DNA of 64,000 nt. Origin: Paenibacillus radicis (ex Gao et al. 2016) (GTDB lineage Bacteria; Bacillota; Bacilli; Paenibacillales; Paenibacillaceae). The stretch spans positions 129,009 to 193,008 of the forward strand of contig NZ_BMHY01000008.1 in the NCBI RefSeq assembly GCF_014641555.1, in the 5' to 3' direction. How positions within the stretch are numbered: position 1 is the stretch's first letter; every line of letters starts with the position of its first letter. The notes beneath the pieces are model-generated. The model saw only the letters and a program-made list of their open reading frames with translations. It ran no database searches and was not told the origin of the DNA. The position numbers and the translations under genes are program-made. Positions 48,914 to 57,166 of this stretch are shown one piece after another.

Positions 48914-50881
48914 ATGTCATCCTTGATGAAGGAAATGTACGCGAAAACAATTTTACTGGCGCTGTTAATCACAGTGCTGGGCACAAGCTTGCTAGGGAGC
49001 CAGACCCCTGCGTCTGCTGCGGAACAAACCGCAACGACGGCAATAACGTCGGAGCTGGAGGGCGCAGCTGACATCAACGACAGCACGAAGCTGGCCGCTT
49101 TCATTGACGGCATTATGAATGTACAAATTGAAAACTACAAAATCCCTGGTGCGGTCATCGCCATTGTCAAAGACGGGAAAACGGTGCTTGCGAAAGGTTA
49201 TGGACATGCCGATATTGAAAAAGGTAAACCTATCGATCCAGACACCAGCCTGTTCCGCATCGCCTCAACAACGAAGCTGTTTACATGGACGGCTGTCATG
49301 CAGCTGGTCGAGCAAGGCAAAATCGATCTCGATGCCGACATTAACTCCTATCTGAAATCGATGAAAGTCCCTGACACGTATTCGCAGCCGATTACGATGC
49401 GCCATCTGATGACGCATACGGCCGGCTTTGAAGAAGGCGGCGTCGGCTACCAGATTACGACCGATCCGGCCAAGCTGCCGGGCTCAATTTCGGAGACGCT
49501 AACCAAGCATAGGCTGGCACGGGTAAACCCTCCCGGTGAGATGATGTCCTATTCCAACTATGGTACGGCGCTGGCGGGACTTATCGTCGAAGAAGTGAGC
49601 GGAATGCCTTATAATGACTATATACAGAAAAATATTTTCGACACGCTCGATATGAAATACGCTTCCGTTCAAGAACCTGTCCAGACTGCGTTAAAACCGT
49701 ATGAGGTGACTGGCTACGCGCGCGAGAACGGCAGCTATGTGACTCAACCGCCTACGTTCGAAGGAGGCTTCCGCCCTGCGGGATCAGGGTCCGTGTCGGC
49801 AATCGATATGACCCATTTCATGATCGCCCATCTTCAGAACGGACGTTATGGCGACAAGCAAATTTTGAAGCCGGAAACAGCTGAGCTGATGCACTCCCCT
49901 GCATTTATATTCCACAAAGGCATGCCGGCGATGGACCTTGGATTCTATGAGTTGAAAATAAACGGGCTGCGCATTATTTCGCATGGCGGCGCAGATCCGT
50001 TGTTCACGACGGAACTCCATCTCATTCCTGAGAAGCAATTCGGTATTTTCTTATCCTATAGCGGCGGCGAAGGGTCGCTTGCTGCAATGGGCTTGACGAA
50101 GGCGCTGCTGGACCGCTACTATCCGGCTCCGGAAGTGAATCTGCCTCCTATGAGCTTAACTCCGGATGAGTCTTTGCAAAAGTATGCGGGCTCGTACCAA
50201 TTCGTACGCCGCAATCATACCGCTATCGATAAGTTTTACAGCTTTCTGGCGAAAATGAGCATTGGTGTTGCCGGCAACCGATTGACGATCGGCAGCGGAT
50301 CTGAGCAGCAGACTTTCGCTCCGATAGGCGATGATTTATTTCAAAATGAAGAAGGCAATCTAATCGCCTTCCGTACGGATGAATCCGGGAAAGTGACTCA
50401 CCTATTCATCGATTTCTTGTCATCCGAGCCGCTTGAGCGGGCGCCGTTAATCAATCAGACGAAGCTTTGGTTCCCATTGCTGGGTCTTTCGCTAGCGCTG
50501 TTCCTTACCGTGTTGATCGGCTTCATCTATCGCCGGCGCGACATCAAAGCGATGCCAGCTATGCAAAAGTGGGCAGTCCGGCTGTCGGCTGTTACGGCTG
50601 GCTGGGCAATCGCAACGAGTCTCGGAACGTTTGTCATCGTGCTGAACATGGGACTGGTGGACCGATTAAGCCGTATTACGTCTTCGTTAAACATCTTCCT
50701 GTTCATGCCTGTCATTCTTATCATACTGACGGTGGCGCTCCTTACGTTTAGCGTATTGGCATGGAAAAACAACTATTGGACGCTGTTTAAGCGCGTTCAC
50801 TACACCTTAATAGCACTAGCTTCTGTCGTCATGTGTTCGTTCTTCTATTATTGGAATCTGTTAGGCTGGCAATTTGGATAA
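48914..50881 (+). CDS. Membrane-anchored serine beta-lactamase-fold hydrolase
   Basis: A 655-residue exported protein. Signal-like segment 10-30 (KTILLALLITVLGTSLLGS); a class C beta-lactamase/penicillin-binding-protein fold (about 60-385) with the SxxK motif Ser118-Thr-Thr-Lys121, the YxN motif Tyr213-Ser-Asn215 and the HGG motif in ISHGGADPLF; a small beta domain (about 420-510); then four predicted membrane helices at the C-terminus (about 515-655). The role may be peptidoglycan or D-amino-acid peptide hydrolysis, or esterase. A two-component system starts 54 bp downstream, so it may be regulated with it (inference). GGAGG precedes the ATG. Confidence 0.88.
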   Translation: MSSLMKEMYAKTILLALLITVLGTSLLGSQTPASAAEQTATTAITSELEGAADINDSTKLAAFIDGIMNVQIENYKIPGAVIAIVKDGKTVLAKGYGHADIEKGKPIDPDTSLFRIASTTKLFTWTAVMQLVEQGKIDLDADINSYLKSMKVPDTYSQPITMRHLMTHTAGFEEGGVGYQITTDPAKLPGSISETLTKHRLARVNPPGEMMSYSNYGTALAGLIVEEVSGMPYNDYIQKNIFDTLDMKYASVQEPVQTALKPYEVTGYARENGSYVTQPPTFEGGFRPAGSGSVSAIDMTHFMIAHLQNGRYGDKQILKPETAELMHSPAFIFHKGMPAMDLGFYELKINGLRIISHGGADPLFTTELHLIPEKQFGIFLSYSGGEGSLAAMGLTKALLDRYYPAPEVNLPPMSLTPDESLQKYAGSYQFVRRNHTAIDKFYSFLAKMSIGVAGNRLTIGSGSEQQTFAPIGDDLFQNEEGNLIAFRTDESGKVTHLFIDFLSSEPLERAPLINQTKLWFPLLGLSLALFLTVLIGFIYRRRDIKAMPAMQKWAVRLSAVTAGWAIATSLGTFVIVLNMGLVDRLSRITSSLNIFLFMPVILIILTVALLTFSVLAWKNNYWTLFKRVHYTLIALASVVMCSFFYYWNLLGWQFG

Positions 50882-50935
50882 TGCAATAAGCCTCCACTCA
50901 GGAGGAATTTAACTCATAGTGGAGGCGTAATTCCG

Positions 50936-51610
50936 ATGGCAAAAATTCTGATCGCGGATGACGATGCGCGGATTCGCGAGCTGATTGCTTTATTTTTACG
51001 AAATGAAGGATTCGAGCTAGTGGAAGCGAAGGATGGTGCGGAAGCGCTGGAGATTGTAGAGAATGACGGGGTCGATATGGTCATACTCGACATTATGATG
51101 CCCCATCTAGATGGCTGGGAGTTGTGCAGGGAAATTCGGCGTATCGACTCCAACATTCCGCTCTTGATGGTCACCGCCAAAGGGGAATCCACGCATAAGG
51201 TAAAAGGATTTCAACTCGGAACGGACGACTATTTAACGAAGCCGTTTGATCCGATGGAGCTGGTCATGCGGGTGAAGGCGCTGCTCAAGCGCTACCAGAT
51301 CGTCTCTTCTCAGACTGTACAACTTGGCGGAATCATCCTGAATCGTCTTAACTATCAAGTCATCCGCGGAGATGAGACGTTTACTTTGCCGCTCAAGGAA
51401 TTTGAGTTATTGTTTAAGCTGGCGAACCATCCTGGCCAGATTTTTACCCGGGAGCAGCTCATTACCCACATATGGGGAAAAAACTACGAGGGCGACGACC
51501 GGACCGTCGATGTTCATATAAAGCGGCTGCGGGAGAGGTTCGCGGGCGATACGCATCATTTTCAGATTGAAACGGCCCGCAGCTTGGGCTACAGGCTCGT
51601 CATTTCATGA
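50936..51610 (+). CDS. OmpR/PhoB-family response regulator
   Basis: A 224-residue regulator: receiver (2-115, acidic pair Asp8-Asp10, phospho-acceptor Asp52 in ILDIMMPHLDGWE, Lys in LTKPFDP) and an OmpR winged helix (about 130-224; FELLFKLANHPGQIFTREQL, DDRTVDVHIKRLRERF). It overlaps the kinase gene that follows (ATGA). The upstream neighbour is the serine hydrolase, its possible target. The stimulus is not known. Confidence 0.95.
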   Translation: MAKILIADDDARIRELIALFLRNEGFELVEAKDGAEALEIVENDGVDMVILDIMMPHLDGWELCREIRRIDSNIPLLMVTAKGESTHKVKGFQLGTDDYLTKPFDPMELVMRVKALLKRYQIVSSQTVQLGGIILNRLNYQVIRGDETFTLPLKEFELLFKLANHPGQIFTREQLITHIWGKNYEGDDRTVDVHIKRLRERFAGDTHHFQIETARSLGYRLVIS

Positions 51611-52959
51611 TCAAAACGTTGTACGTCCGTATCGTTGTCACCTTTCTGGCCGTTATTCTATTCAGTCTGCTGACCTCTTTTCTTGCCGGCATGTTTCTGT
51701 TTCAGAAAGAAATCAATCATGCCGGGCAGAACGATATGCTCGCCGCCGGCAGGGAGATGATTGAGCTGTACGAGCAGACAAAACCTGCAGATCGGGGCAG
51801 ATACCTTGCACGTATGGCGAAGGTGTCCACTTACCGGATTCACCTGTATGACACTTCCAGCAAAGTAACGATCTATGGCCCTAGCCACTCGGAAAATGCG
51901 GTCATTACGCCGGAGGCCATTCAGCAGGTACTGCTAGGGAAAGCGTACCGTTCCCCTGTGGAACAGGGGCTGACGTTTGTTGGTCTTCCATTCCCGTTCG
52001 ACGGGGAACAGCATGCTATGTTTATGCAATTTACCTCGCAGAATGAGAATGTATTCAACCGGATGCTGCTGCTCATCTTGCTGTTAGGACTGTTGATCGG
52101 CAGTCTGTGCATCATCGTCGCGGCACGTTATTTGGTGAAGCCGCTCCAGACGCTGACGCAAGCGACGAAACGGCTCGCCAAGGGCGATTTCGATATCGAG
52201 ATCAAGACGAAACGGGCGGATGAGGTTGGCGTCTTGACGCAGGGTTTTAACGAAATGGCTAGCGAGCTAAAGCAGCTGGAGCAGATGCGGCAGGACTTTG
52301 TCTCCAACGTCTCCCATGAAATTCAGACGCCGCTCACGTCGATTACCGGTTTTGCGATGGCGATGAAGAACAGCAGCCTTGTGGCGGAGAGTGACCGGAA
52401 CTATTATTTGGATATCATTATTTCCGAGAGCGGGCGGCTGTCCCGTCTAAGCGACAACTTGCTGAAGCTGGCATCGCTCGATTCGGAGCACCATCCGTTC
52501 GAAGCGGTGCCATACAATCTTGTGGAGCAGATCAAGCAGGTTGTCGTTACCTGCGAGCCGCAATGGTCGGCGAAGGGGATAAGGATCGATCTGGATACGG
52601 CGGATTCGGTCAAAATAACGGCGGACCGCGATCAGCTTAATCAGGTATGGATGAATTTGCTCGGCAATAGCATTAAGTTCACGCCCGAAGGCGGACATAT
52701 CGACATTGGGATTAAGCGGTTCGATAATGAAATATTGTTCTCGATTACCGATACGGGGATCGGTGTTCCGCCAGAGCAGCTCGAAATGGTGTTCGAGCGG
52801 TTCTACAAGACCGATCCTGCAAGGAATCGGAGCGTTGGCGGCAACGGCCTTGGTCTTGCCATTGCGAAGAAGATTATCGCGCTTCATGATGGAAGCATTG
52901 AAATGAAAAGCCGGGTTGGAGAAGGCACAACCGTGAAGGTCCGGCTGCCGGTCCGATAA
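51607..52959 (+). CDS. Sensor histidine kinase, HAMP type
   Basis: A 450-residue membrane kinase and partner of the preceding regulator. TM1 about 8-31, an extracytoplasmic domain of about 115 residues, TM2 about 150-174, HAMP (TLTQATKRLAKGDFDIEIKT), HisKA with the phospho-His in FVSNVSHEIQTPLTSITGF, and HATPase with NLLGNSIKFTPEGG, DTGIGVPPEQL and GGNGLGLAIAKKI. Arrangement as in VanS/PhoR-type kinases. ATGA overlap with the regulator gene shows translational coupling. A terminator follows. Confidence 0.95.
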   Translation: MIKTLYVRIVVTFLAVILFSLLTSFLAGMFLFQKEINHAGQNDMLAAGREMIELYEQTKPADRGRYLARMAKVSTYRIHLYDTSSKVTIYGPSHSENAVITPEAIQQVLLGKAYRSPVEQGLTFVGLPFPFDGEQHAMFMQFTSQNENVFNRMLLLILLLGLLIGSLCIIVAARYLVKPLQTLTQATKRLAKGDFDIEIKTKRADEVGVLTQGFNEMASELKQLEQMRQDFVSNVSHEIQTPLTSITGFAMAMKNSSLVAESDRNYYLDIIISESGRLSRLSDNLLKLASLDSEHHPFEAVPYNLVEQIKQVVVTCEPQWSAKGIRIDLDTADSVKITADRDQLNQVWMNLLGNSIKFTPEGGHIDIGIKRFDNEILFSITDTGIGVPPEQLEMVFERFYKTDPARNRSVGGNGLGLAIAKKIIALHDGSIEMKSRVGEGTTVKVRLPVR

Positions 52960-52980
52960 CGGATAATTAAAAGTGGTAAG

Positions 52981-53017
52981 AAGCTCAAGCGGGAATAACC
53001 GCTTGGGCTTTTTTTAA
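52981..53017 (+). terminator. Terminator of the first two-component operon
   Basis: GCTCAAGCGG (52983-52992) pairs with CCGCTTGGGC (52999-53008), one G-U, followed by seven T. Confidence 0.93.
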
Positions 53018-53136
53018 TTTGAAACGAGATGCGCTCCCTAGCGTTTATGAAAAGTCCTTGTTGCGTGCATAAGGAATACACACGAAGGACACAGGAGATC
53101 TTTATACTGGGTCTTGTTCCTGCAGATGAGGAGCGA

Positions 53137-53165
53137 TTGCAGGATTTCGAACCTGTTGTGATAAC
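53137..53165 (+). promoter_or_regulatory. Promoter of the second two-component operon
   Basis: TTGCAG (53137-53142), 17-bp spacer, GATAAC (53160-53165), upstream of the short frame at 53177 and the regulator start at 53221. Confidence 0.45.
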
Positions 53166-53176
53166 ATGGAGGAAAT

Positions 53177-53248
53177 ATGGCGGATGCCAGGCAGAAATGT
53201 ACAGGCGGGATGCGGGGTGTATGGCAGGAATGCGAAAAATATTGCTAG
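53177..53248 (+). CDS. Possible 23-residue leader peptide overlapping the regulator start
   Basis: A short frame with the best ribosome site of the region (GGAGG 6 bp before ATG). It encodes MADARQKCTGGMRGVWQECE plus three residues and ends at 53248, overlapping the start of the following regulator (53221) in another frame. It may couple translation of the regulator, or be a chance frame. No similarity is recognised. Confidence 0.3.
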   Translation: MADARQKCTGGMRGVWQECEKYC

Positions 53249-53907
53249 TTGAAGACGATACGCTGATGCGTGAATTTATAACCGACTATTTTCGGAAGGA
53301 ACAATGGGAAGTGTATGAGGCTGAGAATGGGAAAATCGCGCTGGAGCTGTTCGAGCAGGTATCAGTCGATCTCATCGTTCTCGATATTATGATGCCCGAA
53401 ATGGATGGCTGGTCGGTATGCAGACGTATTCGCGAGAAATCGGCGGTGCCGATTATTATGATTACAGCCAGAGCTGAGGATGATGATCAAGTAATGGGGT
53501 TTGAGCTTGGCGCCGACGAATACGTGACGAAGCCGCTGAGTCCGCGTGTATTGGTCGCACGAGCTACCGCTTTGATGAAACGGACGGAAGGAACGATTGG
53601 ACGTGATGATGAACGACTCGTCTATGGCGAGCTAACGGTCAACAGAGCGGCGCATACGGTAGCGGTTGCCGGTACAGCGATTCTTTTGTCCCCTAAAGAG
53701 TATGACTTGCTTCTGTTTCTGATTAAGCATTACGGAAGAGTGCTGTCCCGTGAGCATATATTGGATGCGGTCTGGGGATATGAATATTTGGGAGACTTGC
53801 GTACGGTAGACACGCATATCAAAAAATTAAGAGCCAAGCTTGGGGACGAAGGCCGCTATATTTGCACGGTCATTCGATCCGGCTATAAGTTTGAGATGGA
53901 AGCATGA
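53221..53907 (+). CDS. OmpR/PhoB-family response regulator
   Basis: A 228-residue regulator: receiver (phospho-acceptor Asp55 in VLDIMMPEMDGW, Lys in VTKPLSP) and C-terminal OmpR winged helix (KEYDLLLFLIKHYGRVLSRE, LRTVDTHIKKLRAKLG). ATG 53221 is chosen because it gives the normal family length; an earlier in-frame start at 53029 would add a 64-residue nonsense extension, and ATG 53230 would shorten it by three residues. It overlaps the kinase gene downstream by 4 bp (ATGA). The signal is unknown. Confidence 0.93.
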   Translation: MAGMRKILLVEDDTLMREFITDYFRKEQWEVYEAENGKIALELFEQVSVDLIVLDIMMPEMDGWSVCRRIREKSAVPIIMITARAEDDDQVMGFELGADEYVTKPLSPRVLVARATALMKRTEGTIGRDDERLVYGELTVNRAAHTVAVAGTAILLSPKEYDLLLFLIKHYGRVLSREHILDAVWGYEYLGDLRTVDTHIKKLRAKLGDEGRYICTVIRSGYKFEMEA

Positions 53908-55655
53908 GAAAACAAGGTGTCGTTCTCAAATTGTTCGTTGTCACTTCAGTCTTGATTTTAATCGTATTCTCATTCGTTATGCTGGCTGAGGGCGTTTTCT
54001 TTGAACGATTTTACCGGTCTTCCAAGATCCATACGCTAGAGCGGAATATGAATCATTTTGCGGAGCAGTTCAAGCTGGCTGATGCGGATAAACAGAGAGT
54101 TTCGCGTCAGTTGGGGACTTTTATGAATCAGAACGATGCCAGCACCGCCATTGTGAATAGCCGTTTTGAACGGATGGTCATTGCTCCCTACTATTTGGTG
54201 CTGCAAGTAGACGGCAAGGCCATCACGGTGCAAATTCCGACGGATGGCATGACGATCGAGGATATTCCCCACGGTATTCAAGCTGGCGACCATTTGGTAG
54301 TAGACGGGATATTTATGGACGAAGCGGATACGATCATGCACCCCGTTACGATAAGCCGGGAAAGCTCGGCGCTGGGACAGGGGCTGGTGCGTGTGGAGGG
54401 CCGGGTAACAGATTTTATACTGCCTGAAAAACGATCCTACAATCCGATTTATCAGGATGGTCTTATTGACGATGCCCTTCGGGAATGGCAGCCGGCAGTG
54501 GAATCCAGCCGCACGCTTTTACACAAAAACGGGTTCGTGCATGCGGAGTGGAGAGACAACTGGAGCGGTGTTCAATATGTAGTTCTTCTGAAGTCTTTAT
54601 CGGAGGACGGAAGCCGTTATTTATTTGTGATGGCCTCGCTGCAGCCAGTGGGGGAAGCCGTTGCGATTCTAAAGCAATATTTCATCTATCTGGCGCCTAT
54701 TATTCTGCTGCTTGTCGTCTTGTTGTCTTTCATCTATTCGCGGATCGTGTCTCGTCCGTTAGTGAGCTTAAGCCGCTCGGCAGCGCGGCTTGCCCAGCTG
54801 GATTTCACCGTGCAGCCTGAAATTCATTCCAAGGATGAATTCGGTGAGCTATCGCGACATATGGTCGAGCTGTCCCGCAATTTGGATGCGGCTTTAAAGG
54901 AGTTAACTCAGGCTAATGTGCAATTGCAGGCGGATGTAGAGGAGAAGCAGCGGTCTGAGCAGCTTCGGAAGGAGCTGGTGGCTAACATTTCCCATGAATT
55001 GAAGACCCCGCTTGGTATTGTGAAAGGGTTCGCGGAAGGTCTTCAGGATGGAGTAGCCGGCGATAAAAAAGACCGTTATCTGGCTCTAATCGTGAATGAA
55101 ACGGACCGGATGAACGCTTTGATTATGGATATGCTGGAGCTTTCCAAATACGAGGTGAAAGCCGTTCGGCTGCAGCTCCGGGACTTTTCTTTGGGTGTGC
55201 TGATTCAAGGGGCGGCTGAATCCTTCTCCGGGCAGCTGGAGAGTAAGCAGCTTCGTATTCACATAGACAAAGACGATGAAGATGAGCTGCTCGTAACAGC
55301 AGATCCGGTTCGGATTGAACAGGTGGTTTCGAACTTATTGAGCAATGCGATTCGCCATGCGACGGAGAACAGCGTCATTACAGTTACGATAGAACGGACT
55401 GCGGCCGGAGGGATCAACACGGTTATCGCAAATGCAGGCCCGCCTATAGCAGAGGAAGATCTGGATCGGATATGGGAGCAATTTTACCGGGCGGAACGCT
55501 CCCGTGACCGTAAATCCGGCGGAACCGGATTAGGGCTGGCGATCGTCAAACATATTATGGAGCTTCACGAAAGTCATTTTGGTGTAATGAATACCAAAGA
55601 AGGCGTTGCCTTTTATTTCACATTACAAGAAAGCAGGGGAAAACATCATGAATAA
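53904..55655 (+). CDS. Sensor histidine kinase with large extracytoplasmic domain
   Basis: A 583-residue membrane kinase, partner of the regulator above. TM1 about 8-31, an extracytoplasmic domain of about 220 residues without a recognised fold, TM2 (YLAPIILLLVVLLSFIYSRI, about 257-276), HAMP, a coiled-coil (LTQANVQLQADVEEKQRSE), HisKA with the phospho-His in ELVANISHELKTPLGIVKGF, and HATPase with LLSNAIRHATENS, NAGPPIAEEDLDRIWEQFYR and GGTGLGLAIVKHI. The gene overlaps the regulator (ATGA) and the next lipoprotein gene by 8 bp. Confidence 0.94.
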   Translation: MRKQGVVLKLFVVTSVLILIVFSFVMLAEGVFFERFYRSSKIHTLERNMNHFAEQFKLADADKQRVSRQLGTFMNQNDASTAIVNSRFERMVIAPYYLVLQVDGKAITVQIPTDGMTIEDIPHGIQAGDHLVVDGIFMDEADTIMHPVTISRESSALGQGLVRVEGRVTDFILPEKRSYNPIYQDGLIDDALREWQPAVESSRTLLHKNGFVHAEWRDNWSGVQYVVLLKSLSEDGSRYLFVMASLQPVGEAVAILKQYFIYLAPIILLLVVLLSFIYSRIVSRPLVSLSRSAARLAQLDFTVQPEIHSKDEFGELSRHMVELSRNLDAALKELTQANVQLQADVEEKQRSEQLRKELVANISHELKTPLGIVKGFAEGLQDGVAGDKKDRYLALIVNETDRMNALIMDMLELSKYEVKAVRLQLRDFSLGVLIQGAAESFSGQLESKQLRIHIDKDDEDELLVTADPVRIEQVVSNLLSNAIRHATENSVITVTIERTAAGGINTVIANAGPPIAEEDLDRIWEQFYRAERSRDRKSGGTGLGLAIVKHIMELHESHFGVMNTKEGVAFYFTLQESRGKHHE

Positions 55656-56175
55656 ACCGAAATATCTTTTTGCAGCTACAGCGCTTGCCGCACTGCTGAT
55701 CGTTAGCGCATGTGGTGCCAACAACCAATCTGGAACGTTCAACACGCCAGACACGACGCAGACACAAACGGACAAACCAAATACGGATACGGAGACAGCA
55801 GAACCAACGGATAAGCCGGATAAAGCGGGTAGCGGAGCGGATGAAGGCGATCAGGAAATCCTGATCATTATCGATCAGACGCCAAGACCGAGCGAGGGAA
55901 ACAGCTTCGATTTTTCTGTTAGCAAGCGCCCGGAGGGCTATGCCCTGGCTGAAATGCAATGGGTCTCTGACAAAAGCACGGTGAAAAATACGATCGCCGA
56001 AGCGATTGAACATGGCGGAAACGGCGAAGACGGCTTCTACATTAGCGGGAACGGGCAGTTCATGGGCTTTTTCTACCCGGATGAGATGAAAGGCGAGGAA
56101 GGCCAGGCAATCTTTATTTTCAAAAACGAGCAAGGCAAAGAGCTGACGTGGAAAAAGAAAATTACGTTGAACTAG
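55648..56175 (+). CDS. Lipoprotein linked to the two-component system
   Basis: A 175-residue lipoprotein: signal peptide YLFAATALAALLIVSAC with lipobox VSAC (Cys about 20), a Thr/Asp/Pro linker (TQTQTDKPNTDTETAEPTDK) and a beta-rich outer domain (EILIIIDQTPRPSE, FYISGNGQFMGFF). ATG 55648 is chosen because of AGGGGA upstream and the lipobox; the longer frame would have no signal at its start. It overlaps the kinase stop by 8 bp, so it is made with the two-component system and may serve as its accessory sensor or target. The family is unknown. Confidence 0.8.
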   Translation: MNKPKYLFAATALAALLIVSACGANNQSGTFNTPDTTQTQTDKPNTDTETAEPTDKPDKAGSGADEGDQEILIIIDQTPRPSEGNSFDFSVSKRPEGYALAEMQWVSDKSTVKNTIAEAIEHGGNGEDGFYISGNGQFMGFFYPDEMKGEEGQAIFIFKNEQGKELTWKKKITLN

Positions 56176-56216
56176 AAAGTTAAGTTTGGGGAAGCTCAGC
56201 CGGGTGCGGCGGGTAA

Positions 56217-56247
56217 GGCTGTCGAGGGATCTCGATAGTCTTTTTTT
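56217..56247 (+). terminator. Terminator of the second two-component operon
   Basis: GGCTGTCGAG (56217-56226) pairs with CTCGATAGTC (56231-56240), two G-U pairs, followed by T7. Confidence 0.85.
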
Positions 56248-56299
56248 ATGTAATTTACCGATAACTGAGCTGGCTTGGCTCACAGTACAGAGCAACGAA

Positions 56300-56487
56300 T
56301 CAAAATGTAAATCTGCAGGTTGTCAGCCGGTTTTTCGGCGATTTATCGCATCAAAATGCAAAAGTGCATTTTGATTGGCCCAAAAGAGCCCCTTTGAGCA
56401 AAATCGAGCGATTTCAAATGTACTTTTGCATTTTGAACACTGTTTTAGGCTGTTTTAAGCAAATCAGCATGCACTTTTGCATTTTGT
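56300..56487. repeat. Four-copy, dyad-symmetric 17-bp repeat array
   Basis: Copies of TCAAAATGCAAAAGTGC-like 17-mers: 56300-56316 and 56351-56367 in plus orientation, 56420-56436 and 56471-56487 in minus orientation. Start-to-start steps are 51, 69 and 51, so the array is symmetric about 56393/56394. The second copy lies in a perfect 11-bp stem-loop (56350-56375). It fills most of the gene-free stretch 56248-56596; no coding frame there is convincing. Confidence 0.75.
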
Positions 56488-56596
56488 TTCTTGTTTGGCG
56501 TACGGAGGCTAGTCCAAACTTGCTAATCGCCCAACACTCGAATACAGTTTATAATTATCATAACCATACCATTACGAATCACGAAGGGAGCCCATT

Positions 56597-56998
56597 ATGG
56601 AGTCCAACAAAACGACGTACGAATCCACCGACGCTTATATCGCTCAATTCTCGCCGGAGGTGCAGGCCATTCTTCAGCAGGTTAGACAAGTCATCAAGGA
56701 AGCTGCGCCTGAAGCGACAGAGAAGATCAGCTATGCGATGCCGACGTTTGTACTACACGGAAATTTGGTCCATTTTGCCGCGTTCAAGCATCATATCGGA
56801 TTTTACCCCGGCGCAGGCGGTATTGCATCGTTCCAAGAGCAGCTGTCCCTCTATAAAGGCGCGAAAGGGTCGGTCCAGTTCCCGATAGACAAGCCTATGC
56901 CGCTGGAGCTTATTCGTGAGATCGTTAAATACAGAGTAGCGGATAACATCGAACGGGCAGCCAACAAGGCCGCTAACAAAAAGAAAAGCGAAAAGTAG
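56597..56998 (+). CDS. fra: DUF1801/YdhG-family protein (frataxin-like Fra)
   Basis: A 133-residue protein of the YdhG/Fra family. In B. subtilis Fra is a frataxin-like iron chaperone supplying Fe-S and haem synthesis. Seen: YESTDAYIAQFSPEVQAILQ, EKISYAMPTF, FAAFKHHIGFYPG, and FPIDKPMPLELIREIVKYRV. The C-terminal Lys-rich tail is variable. ATG 56597 has GAAGGGAG upstream. Single gene, no operon partner. The iron role is family knowledge; no iron-specific motif is decisive in the sequence. Confidence 0.85.
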   Translation: MESNKTTYESTDAYIAQFSPEVQAILQQVRQVIKEAAPEATEKISYAMPTFVLHGNLVHFAAFKHHIGFYPGAGGIASFQEQLSLYKGAKGSVQFPIDKPMPLELIREIVKYRVADNIERAANKAANKKKSEK

Positions 56999-57166
56999 CA
57001 TCATCAAGCCATCAGTCAGTCAGTTGGTCAGCCAGCTAGCCTTACAAAAATTTGAACGCAGGATGGACAATTTTTTGAATTGTTAGGGACGGTTCCGCCA
57101 TGCAAGATTAGATTAGGAGATATTTAACAGTATCTCCAATCTATTGTTGCGGGAGGGAATTAAGGA

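Noticed and set aside
53029-53220. 64-residue N-terminal extension of the response regulator
   Set aside because: Normal family length and the receiver fold begin at 53221; the extension has no ribosome site and overlaps the promoter.
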